Assembly (NCBI GenBank): GCA_023678885.1
Contig: CM042985.1
Coordinates: forward strand, 5,506,985-5,570,984
DNA from: Pogostemon cablin
Taxonomy: Eukaryota; Streptophyta; Magnoliopsida; Lamiales; Lamiaceae
Direction of reading: 5' to 3'
DNA length: 64,000 nt
Shown here: positions 12,301 to 21,900 of the stretch, one piece after another
How the letters are laid out: every line of letters begins with the position of its first letter
How positions within the stretch are numbered: position 1 is the first letter of the stretch
Translations under genes and position numbers: made by a program
Notes under the pieces: generated by a model
The model's database searches: none
What the model was told of the DNA's origin: nothing
The model's input: the letters and a program-made list of their open reading frames with translations, nothing else

Positions 12301-14606
12301 TGATCAAAACTTCGAATTTTATCCTTTTATATTGTTTCCCTCAAAACAATATAAAATAAAATTCACCGACATCTCAAGCACCGTGAGTCTGCAAGCCACG
12401 TTAGTGTGGACGTTTACAAGCCCTAACATTTACAAGAGAAGGTTTTACCCATTAATTTCATTTGTCAACCTAACTTTATGACAAAATAATTAATAGTCGG
12501 TTACTTTTTAGCCATGCAAATAATAGCAGTGACTCCGTTGGGGAGGATACTAATTATTTACACCTAAGTGTACACCATTATTTGATCCCAAGTCCACTGC
12601 GCGAGCTTATGTGCCTTACAGTTGGAGAAGTACACACGCGCTCGGGTAGCTTCCTACAATCATCAATTATAAGTTTGTACCAGTGTACCGCACACAAACT
12701 CATCCGTTAGGGAGGAAGGCCTATGCCAACACGCAAGTTTATGTGCCACATTACAAACAATAATTATTTATGAAGTCTGTACCAGTGATCCGTGGATAAA
12801 CTCATCCGTTAGGGAGGAAGGCCTATGCCAACACGCAAGTTTACTCACATCACTTACAAACCAATAATGGAGGCCGCGGGAATTTATTACCAATCCCCTC
12901 TCCCACTTAGTTATTTAACACCGAGGGTTTTAACATGCATATAATATTTCATAAATAAAATATACATCTTAGACATGCTTCTATTAACAGCAATTTAAAT
13001 AAATAAATCACATAGAACATGCCTTACATATATAACAATTAATTGTCAAGTTAAAACAATTAAATCAGTTATATATCATTAATTAATTGTATAAAATGGT
13101 GGATCAATTAATTGGGCCCTAGAGCAACAAATAAGCACAAAATGAGCAGCAGATTAAATAATTAATCAAGCCCATTATCCATGACCCATATACTCAACCC
13201 AAAATTAAATAAAATCCACCAAGCCCACTAGCACAAAATTAGCTTATTAAAAATTAACTAATTTATCACGCTTGGCCCATAACCCACAATTAATTAAAAA
13301 CAGGATTAGAGGTCCAACAGCCCATAGCCATTTTAATTAAAATTGGGCCCAAATGAATAGCTCAAAACCAAATTAAAACAAGGCCAATGAGGAACTCAAC
13401 TGCTGCCTTAATCAAGCACAGCCTAGCAGCCCAAAAACAAAACTGGCCCAAAATAAATAAAAAATTGGGCCCAGCAACATAGGCCCATAAGCCCATCACA
13501 AAGCTGCCTCGTCCAAGCGCAACGCTGCCCTAGAAAAAAGACGCCCGCCACGAGCTGCTTCAACCTTTCAGCCACGAGAGAAAACCACACGGCAGCCATC
13601 ACATGAAGCCTTCACCGGCGCCGCTGCTTCCGGCGATGGTGCCGTCAGCCCGCCAGAGACGCGAAGGACATCCCGTCGGAGTCACGCCGGACATCTGCTG
13701 CTTCCACACGCCAGCAATCGTCGGGCCTGCCGATAGAAACATCATGCTGCAACCACCGCCGGCCTGAGAACTCCAGCCAGAATCAATCAGACGCCACCTG
13801 CTCATAAGCCGCCGACGACTGCCTGAGTCCAGCCGTCATCGTCAAACTCCCCTCGGATGAACAGCATCGCACATCAATGGCTCCAGCCCACCGCTCTGAG
13901 TCGTCTGCTACTGCTGGTGTTGCACGAAGATCGCCGATCAACCAAAAGCCTCTGGAAGAAGAAGCCCTGCTCGAAAGCCTACTGGACGCGACGGATCGTC
14001 CAGTCGATTCACCGGTGTCGGACTCTCATGCCGTGCGTCGTCAACAGCCCATCGAACAGCCTAGACAGCATGTTCCTACCGATGAGCCGCAATCAGATTA
14101 GACTCGCCGGATCCTACTGCCCAGGTATGTCACCGCCGTACGCAACCTTCTGTCGATCTCCATGGTGGGTAGTCACCGATCGACATCGAACAGCCATCAG
14201 TCCTGCCGCTGACAATCTCCCACTGCCATCACCGTTCAGTCCAACAGCACCAAGCCTCCGATGAACAGTGTTGCCCATCCGATCGTACGGCGTGACGCCC
14301 TCGCCTCCATCCCGATTGAACCCAAGCCATTCAACATTGGCCCATGATAGGGACCCGCCGGATGGGTGGTGTGTGTGTGATATAACGTGTACAGCAATAG
14401 AAACATTATCGATACAAGGCAATACAAGTATTGGGTTATTAGAGATAATAAAAGAACCCAAATAATAACAGCACTTATCCAATCGATAAAATTGCAGGTC
14501 ATATCATATAATCACACAGCCTTACATACATGCTTGTAATATAACAATAAACACATGTATGGATCAATAACTAACCCAACGTCACACGTTTCACCACGAA
14601 ACCAAC
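12301..14606 (-). other. Long leader of nested Copia, no gag recognised
   Basis: In element orientation this is the region between the primer site and pol. It contains AT-rich stretches with many TTAATTAA-like words and a GC-richer block (about 13500-14340). Short open stretches at 13599-13805, 13857-14264 and 14114-14482 have no recognisable gag features such as a zinc knuckle or a Copia gag core. I treat the region as noncoding or decayed beyond recognition. Confidence 0.5.
12697..12843. repeat. Direct repeat, 45 bp, spacing 102 bp
   Basis: The 45-bp block starting aactcatccgttagggagg occurs at 12697-12741 and 12799-12843 with nearly the same sequence. A weaker related unit (gcgagcttatgtgcc) precedes it at about 12600. 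It lies in the nested Copia leader. Confidence 0.8.
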
Positions 14607-14618
14607 GCTCTGATACCA
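14607..14618 (-). other. Primer binding site, nested Copia
   Basis: The minus strand reads TGGTATCAGAGC two bases inside the LTR boundary. This is the standard site complementary to initiator tRNA-Met used by plant Copia elements. Confidence 0.9.
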
Positions 14619-14620
14619 AT

Positions 14621-15819
14621 TGTTGGGCGATTGGATCGTGCGGTTCAACGTGATCCGTTAGGATAAACAGGCAAACAAAATCAGCGGAAGCAATAATGTG
14701 TTTACCGTACTTCAGGGTTGATGTAGAGTCTGAATCACTGCAGAAGAACACCTCTTGATCTTCTGCTGTATGTCCCAAGTCAACTCTGGTGTTGGGTGGT
14801 CAACAATCCCCAGAGTTCTCTCAATCTGCTTCTCTCTAACTCACGTCAAAAGAGGCGCAGGAAGTTAGGTTTCCAGAAGCTGAGATGACTATATATATTG
14901 GGCTACAGCAGGGACCAGGAGGAGAAATTGGGCTGGGCCTCAATTGAACTTAATTAACCAAGCTTAGCCCAAAGCTTTTAATTAAATCCAATAATAATAA
15001 TATAGTCCACTAAAATATTATTACTGCACTACCCGTCCAATCCCAAATAATGTTCTGGGCTCCTTCTTATTATGAGCCCGATAGTCTCCCCATGTTTAAG
15101 ATATTCAATGTCCATTAATTAATTAAGTTACTGACAACTCAAATTAATTAATATCTCATCCAAGAGTAGTACCACTCAACCTTTTTATCATGCCGGAAAT
15201 TAATCCACTTGCAAGATTTACATGATAAACCTTATGAGCTCCTCAAGGGGACATCATCAACCTATGACGGACATGGATTCCTTCTACAATCAACAGCACA
15301 CCATAGATACAGCACTACTTCCCAACTCACCGAGTTTGTTGATTTAATACTTATAAATCTCACCCATTGATGAATCAAAGAAATACATACTGCCCTACGT
15401 GTCGAGGTTATTGTATAGGGATTAAGAGCACGAACTTCCATAATAACAGAGATCAAGTTCTACTATATAGTCAGTATAAGAAGAACGATCTCAGGCGGTC
15501 CTGCTCAATACACACAAGTGCACTAATGTGATTCTATAGCCAAGACAAGCTAATACCAAACCACACTACAACCATACCGATAGAGAGTCCCCGTCTATCT
15601 CAGTTGTGAGCATCTGTTTATACTTTATAAGGAAACTGATAATATGATCTTCCGCGTGTTGTCGCACACCATATTATCTACAGTATAAAGTAAATGGACT
15701 ATTGCATCATGCATATAAAATAAATTATAAGATGCAATCATTTGATCAATGATTCTCATTTCAAATATTGTTATAACATTGTCCATACTAAAGCTAGACT
15801 TTTAGTATACAATCCAACA
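14621..15819 (-). repeat. Nested Copia 5' LTR
   Basis: This 1199-bp LTR is the same length as 7691-8889. Two private changes are visible: ctgctgtAtgtccc near 14768 and cgcacaCcat near 15669. It is followed by GTTGT at 15820-15824, the right target duplication. Confidence 0.93.
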
Positions 15820-15824
15820 GTTGT

Positions 15825-17241
15825 GACTAGCATGATACTTCATATGTTATGTTTGTGGGAGGTTTACTTTCGTATATTAGGATTTCCTTTACAATAAAGG
15901 TTGGGATGAATGTGTGCTTAATTTTCTTATGGATGATGGTATTTTGTGTTTTTGTGTGTTTTGTATTTTTGTTGTGTCTTGTTTGTTGAGTCCTTATTTG
16001 TATGTTGTGTGTATTTTCATTCTTGTCTTGGGTTGTTTGGTGGTTTGTTTAGGGATGTCGTGAGTCATTTTTGAATGTGAGTGATGATATGTTGTGGTGA
16101 TAAGTGATGACAAATTATGATTAAGAATCTCTACACTTTCAAATTGTGACATATTTTACTTAACTTGTTCAATTTTGAGATGAATGTGGTGTAATAAGTT
16201 CCTTAAGGTCCGAGCACAAGCTTGTGAGCATTTGAGCCTCAACCATGCATACATGGTATTTCTTCATGAGTGGATCGGTTGTGTTTGATAAGTTAGAACT
16301 TGCTCAAGGACTATAGGAACGAACCCGATTAGTGGAGATTGGTGAAATGATCTAAGGCCATCCTTGTTATTATAGTCATTGCCATATATGTTCCCTACCA
16401 TGAACATCATCCTTAGTTAACCATTTTGAGCCTATAAGCCTATTTCTTGTGAATTTAGCACATTACAAGCCTTAATGACCTAGTCAAAGCTTATATATAC
16501 CTTTGTGTGGGTGATTGAGGAGATGGTAGCTAGAAAGGATTGATTGATTACCAAAAGAAGAAAAGGACATGGTAAACAAGCAAGAAAAATGATGAAAAGA
16601 GCAAAACAAGAATGGACATGCAACCTCAAAGTAAGAAAGGAGCAAATCAACATCAAAATGCTCAAGTAAACAAAATTCAAAGATAGAAAGCTTGAATCAA
16701 AAGAAGCTCAATCCAAGGAAAGTTAATGAATAGTGCTTGAGATTGTAACGATAAGAAAGGAAGAAAGAAAAGTGGAGAAGTTGAGGAAATTGGACATCTC
16801 TTTGATTACTTACACTTGTTGAGTCACTCTTATCCATATACTTCCTACCCTACCAAAGAGCTTATCATTACATCCTAATTAAAGACCTTTTTGATCATTA
16901 ATTGAAACTTTGGTGGTTTGTGAATATAGTCCGCGAGCAAGCTTATAGTGAGTCGAGCCAATCGATTAATGAGTGTGATATACCCTATTTCAAAAGAGTG
17001 TTGAGAGACATTAATATCCATTGTGAGGCTTGGACTTAAAAGGAACTATATTACACTTTATTCTCTTTTGATTGAACTTGTTAATTTCTCATGTCATGAT
17101 TTTAATGTTGAAGGATGACTTAGCATAGTTTGTTGTTATTATTGCTAACGATGTGTTATTGCTTATATTCGTTTAGTCTTTTCTAGGTGAAAATTTCTCC
17201 GTTTGATTTGTCATTTTCGTTGCTCGGGGACGAGCAACACC
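15825..17241 (+). other. 3' noncoding region of Gypsy copy 1, second part
   Basis: This continues the Gypsy internal region after the nested insertion and matches 27393-28809 almost base for base. The longest open stretch (16480-16680, minus) has no recognisable features. The region looks like long untranslated 3' sequence with no env-like gene. Confidence 0.7.
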
Positions 17242-17256
17242 TTAAGTTTGGGGGGT
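17242..17256 (+). other. Polypurine tract, Gypsy copy 1
   Basis: TTAAGTTTGGGGGGT lies directly before the LTR start TGATTAGAGC. The same tract precedes the right LTR at 28810-28824. It primes plus-strand synthesis. Confidence 0.85.
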
Positions 17257-17299
17257 TGATTAGAGCTATTTTCACCTAAATTTGGCCGTGTGGCGACAT

Positions 17300-17580
17300 C
17301 TAGTCACTCAACACGGGCAACTTCAGGTCGTGTCCAGTTGCACGAGTCGAGTCGGGAGCACGAGCCGTGTCGCCAACACGGCCCTGTAAGAAGGTGGCCG
17401 TGTGGCGACATCAGAAGAGCCAACACGACCACACCTGTGCCCGTGTTACAACACACGACTCGTGTTGCAGCACACGAGCCGTGTTGCGTAACACGGCCCT
17501 GTAAGGCGAGACCGTGCGGCAGCATCAGAAGACACAACACGGCCACCCCGTGGCCGTGTTACAGAGCACGACTCGTATTG
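17300..17580 (+). repeat. GC-rich degenerate repeats in LTR U3
   Basis: Units containing gccgtgt, caacacggccctgtaag and gtggcgacatc recur at roughly 110-120 bp spacing. Two units remain here and three at 29079-29400 in the right LTR. They create accidental open frames on both strands (17290-17835 and 29029-29667) that I do not regard as genes. Confidence 0.7.
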
Positions 17581-17626
17581 GGTATTTTCCTGCAGAAATT
17601 TCCAGATCCTTCTAGAAGCCTCCAGA

Positions 17627-17642
17627 GGGGTATAAATACCCC
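17627..17642 (+). promoter_or_regulatory. LTR TATA box inside an inverted repeat
   Basis: GGGGTATAAATACCCC contains TATAAATA flanked by GGGG and CCCC, so GGGGTAT pairs with ATACCCC around a two-base centre. The same sequence lies at 29459-29474 in the right LTR. It is the only good TATA box in the LTR, and a transcription start about 25-35 bp downstream would set the R region. Confidence 0.7.
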
Positions 17643-18820
17643 TTTATTCAACAATTGGCAAAGAATCCGAAATCCTATCATCTACACACACCTCACACAC
17701 CATTTCTTCCATTTCCCACCATCATCTTCATCCACCTTCATCCATTTTGATCCATCTTCATCATCTCCATTAATTCTCCATCAAAACTCCATCCCTTCCA
17801 TTGGGTGTGAGAGATCTCAAGGAATCAAGAGCTAGAGGTGGAGATCAAGAAGAATAGAAGATTCTCTTCAAGAAATTGATAGGGAATAATCCATTCATTT
17901 TGTATTTCTTTAGATCTTAGACTATGGGTAATTGTAATGAATCATTTAATTGTTTTGTTACTTTTACTATGATAGGCTAATCCCTCTAGTGGGATTAGGA
18001 ACATGAAGAGCATATTAGATTTATATTATCATGTGGATTAAATTGGTTTTTGATTTAATTGATGTTGATTTCTATTCATGGAGTTTAATTGTCTTGATGT
18101 TGTGATGGCATGGTTTGTTATTCATGAATGTTTATTGGTTTAATGGATTGTTGATCAATGGATTATTTGTGGTAATTAAATGCTATCATGATCTTCATGT
18201 ATGTATTGCTTGGAGTGAGACGGAAATGACCCTCTATAGTATTAGGAAGGCATGAATAGACATTGAGTTTGGGTTTGACCGAAAGGATATTTGAATTCAA
18301 TGAGGGGAAACAATCCATTCGTTGGCCTTAGTACACAAAAAGGGAGAGTTTAATCTAACTAGTACCTAGATGGAAGGGGTTAATGTTGGGCTTTGATCTT
18401 AAGTGCTTTTGGGAGTCTAAAATGGATCAACAACCTTTGTAACCCTAAAGGTAGCTTAGGATACAATCGTGATCACCCTTAGTCTACATCAATCGAGTTG
18501 AATTCCGTTTGCATGATAATATGAATCGAGTGTGCTTGGATGTTTCTAATCCCATGTTTTTCCATACTTGAACTTTAGCACCCATTTTCTTTACTTGTCA
18601 TTCTACTTATTTGATATTGTTATTTACTTGCTCCTTGCTTTAGTTGTTAATCATTTCAAAACCCCCGATCATCTTTACAAAAACAACATGAACATGAGCT
18701 CACGTATTTTGCTAGTCCGAACATAACTCCTTATTGGATTGATAATTTTTCTTGGGATATACTACTACAACGATCGAGTATTCTTGCTCGTGAGTGCTAT
18801 AAATTAGGCAAACAAGAAAA

Positions 18821-18833
18821 TGGCGCCGTTGCC
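18821..18833 (+). other. Primer binding site, Gypsy copy 2
   Basis: TGGCGCCGTTGCC is identical to the site at 1113 and lies six bases after the middle LTR end. Confidence 0.8.
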
Positions 18834-18964
18834 AAAGGGGAGTTTGACGGACTAGTCGAGTACTGTGTTATTGTTTTAGTTGTTCTTGATAAGGATTCTT
18901 TTTATTTTATTTTATTTATTATTTGTGTTTGTGGTCTCACTCTTGGCCTTTTTGTAGGTGTTTT

Positions 18965-21900
18965 ATGATTACAAGATCAAAGGAAAATCAATCGATCATT
19001 CCTTTGAATTTGGAGATTGAAAGGACCGCACGACAAAGGAAACGAGAGAGACGTAAAGCTAAAAAAAGAACAAATATGGAAAATCAACATGGAGATCATG
19101 TCAATCATAATCCACCCCAAGATCCTTTACAAGATCAAAGGGGGGTACAAGAAGGAGTGCAAGAGAATCAAGCGGAGATAATGAGGAATGTCTTTGCTCA
19201 AAATCAAGAGTATATGCAATTGCTTGCCAATCAAGAAGCTCAAAGGATATTTCAACAACAAGAGTTGCCAAGGCCTAGAGCAATTCGGGATTACTTCCAA
19301 CCAAGAGCCGTGCACAATATGGTTCCTCCGGTTCAAGCCAATGATTATGAAATCAAGACCGGATTGATCAACATGGTTAAAGCAAATCAGTTTGGGGGAG
19401 GTCCTCTTGAAGACCCGAACACTCATCTATCTACTTTCTTGGAGGTTGCAAATACCGTCAAGATGAAGGGAGTGTCGGAGGATGCTATTCGAATGAGGTT
19501 GTTCTCTTTTTCTTTAAGAGACAAGGCTAAAGCATGGTACAATACAATTCCTTTGGGAAGTTGTAATACATGGGAAGATCTTGAGCAAAGGTTCCTAAAC
19601 AAGTACTTTCCTCCTTCAAAGACGCTCCAATTGAAAAGCCTTATCACTCAATTTAGGCAACTTCCGGATGAAAATTTTTATGAAGCATGGGAACGCTACA
19701 AAGAGATGCTCCGAAAGTGTCCTCAACACGATTTTCATGAGAATCAACAAGTGGCTTTCTTTTACCAAGGGATGAATCAACAAAATCGGATGCATGTAGA
19801 TGCCTCATCCGGAGGGTCTATATTTGGAGTGGATGCTATGAAAGCCATGGATATTTTTGAAGACATTGCGATGAATGCTTATCAATGGCCTTCCGAGCGA
19901 GTAATGGGAGGTTATACCTTTGGAAAAGTAGCTCAAGTGGAGAGTGTAAACAAAGTGAAGAGTGATATGTTCCAAAGTGAGGGAATGAAAGAATTCAATG
20001 AGAGCATTCAAGCTTTAACAAAACAATTGAATTTGATCACTCAAGGAGTAACTCAAGGGGGAAGCACAAGTGCTATTGTGAATGATGAGAGCCATGTTAT
20101 GCAAAGTATAGAGGATGTTGCCTACTTAGATAGGAGAAATTACCAAGGAAATTTTCAACGTCAAGGGAATTTCCAAGGTAATTATCCTTCTAATCAAGGT
20201 AATTTTCAAGGAGGATATCAAGGACAAGCTCGGGGAAGCAATTTCAATCAATCAAGTGGAAATTATCAAGCTCCGAGGAAGCATGAAAATCTTTCTTACT
20301 CTAATCCTCAAGCCGCCGTGTCATATCCTCCGGGATTCGATCCAAGTGCTAAACCACCAAATGGAGAGGGGAAAGCATCGGTGGAAGAGACATTGCTAAC
20401 ATTCATGAAAAAGATGGAGGCTAGAATGGAGGAAAATGAGAAGAAATCCGACAATAGGATGAGAGCTTTTGAGTATCAAATGGGTCAAATTGCTTCTTCC
20501 GTGGGATCTCAACACCAACAAGGAAAGTTTCCATCTACCACGGTAACCAATCCTAAAGAAGATTGCAAAGCTATCACTCTTAGAAGTGGAAAAGAGTATG
20601 AGGAATCTCCTATGCCTAAAGAAGATAGTATTGTCATTGAAAGGGAAGTGGAAAGCAAGGTGGAAGAAGGGTTGGTGCAAGAAGAGATTGAAATGGAGGA
20701 AGTAAGCAAGAAAAAAGAAATTGTTGAGCAAAAGAAAGATGAAGAGAAAATAGAGAGAATTCCAAAGTGGAAGAAGGCAAAGGAGTTAAGGGAAAAGGAA
20801 GTTGAAGTTGAAAGAGATAGTTGGGGAATACCCAAGACTCAAGTACCGGTTCCTTTTTCTCAAAGGTTCTTGAAGAAGGGTTTGGATGAGAGGTTCAAAA
20901 AGTTTCTTGAAATCTTCAAGAAGATTCAAATCAATATCCCTTTCGCCGATGCTTTGGATCAAATGCCTCATTATGCTCGTTTCTTGAAGGACATCATGGG
21001 AAAGAAAAGAAGTCTTGTGGACAATGAAACGGTTAATCTAACCGAAGAGTGTAGTGTCATTCTACAATGGAAACTTCCACAAAAATTGAAGGATCCGGGT
21101 AGTTTCATTATACCATGTGAAATTGGAAAGAACAAGAAGAACAAGGCTCTTTGTGACCTAGGTGCAAGCATTAATCTAATGCCTCTCTCCATATTCAAGA
21201 AGCTTGGATTAGGTGAAGTAAAGCCAACTTCCATCACACTTCAATTGACGGATCGATCTATGACACATCCAAAAGGAGTAGTTGAAGATGTGTTGGTAAA
21301 AGTTGATAAGTTCGTCTTACCGGTGGATTTTGTTGTTCTAGATATGGAGGAGGATGAAAATGTGCCATTAATTTTTGGGAGACCATTTCTTGCTACCGGG
21401 AGAGCTCTTATTGATGTCTACAAAGGAGAATTGAAGTTGAGGATTAATGATGAGGAAGTGGTATTCTCTCTACACAAGACCATGCAATATCCAATGAATG
21501 ATGAAGAATGTAAAAGTGTGGATGTTGTAAAGGGAAGTGTCGAGGAGAGTTGGCCTTCCATTGTAACCAAGGATCCACTTGAACTTTGCTTGAGCAATTC
21601 TCTATCTCTTTCTAATATTTCTACTACTTCTCTTTATTTAAATGAAGAATTGATTAATTGTTTGCTTGATCTAGGTGATTGTAGTGAAGCGCAAGAGGTT
21701 GCAGCCGCCATCTCAAGGGGAAATGAAAAGTTCTTACCACTTAGAGATCCACTCGAGCAAGAAGAGAAAAAGAAAAAGAAGGTGGAGTTGAAGCCTCTAC
21801 CCGATCATCTTGCTTATGCCTACCTTGATGAAAATGAGACATATCCGGTAATCGTATCATCATCTCTAACCTCTAGTCAACTTGATAAATTGCTTAATGT

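Larger units (their letters stand above)
7691..15819 (-). mobile_element. Nested Copia element, complete but with decayed coding
   Basis: The element is 8129 bp, has two 1199-bp LTRs, and is flanked by a 5-bp duplication GTTGT (7686-7690 and 15820-15824). The undisturbed target with a single GTTGT is preserved at 27388-27392 in copy 2. Orientation is minus: the primer site lies at 14607-14618 and the purine-rich tract at about 8890-8905. The LTRs differ at about three positions by eye, so the insertion is young, yet the roughly 5.7-kb interior has no long reading frame. It was probably mobilised by proteins from another copy. Confidence 0.93.
17257..18814 (+). repeat. Middle (shared) LTR, 1558 bp, with internal deletion
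   Basis: It serves as 3' LTR of copy 1 and 5' LTR of copy 2. It begins TGATTAGAGC and ends CAAACA. Compared with the 1822-bp right LTR it lacks 264 bp near its start: sequence jumps from ctaaattt to ggccgtgtgg, corresponding to about 28853-29116. The deletion removes the beginning of U3, including one unit of a GC-rich repeat. Confidence 0.9.

Noticed and set aside
12697..12843. CRISPR-like repeat spacing
   Set aside because: Only two units, inside a plant retrotransposon leader in a eukaryotic context.
13599..14482. Several overlapping open stretches in the GC-richer leader of the nested Copia
   Set aside because: They occur on both strands and overlap one another, with no gag or other recognisable motif.
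7002..17241. Possible env-like gene between pol and the 3' LTR
   Set aside because: After removing the nested Copia no frame with a signal peptide or membrane segments remains in either copy.
17290..17835. Open frames of 181 and 212 codons in the LTRs (also 29029-29667)
   Set aside because: They follow the GC-rich repeats of U3 and read across the TATA box into R; the translations are repetitive and have no domain features.
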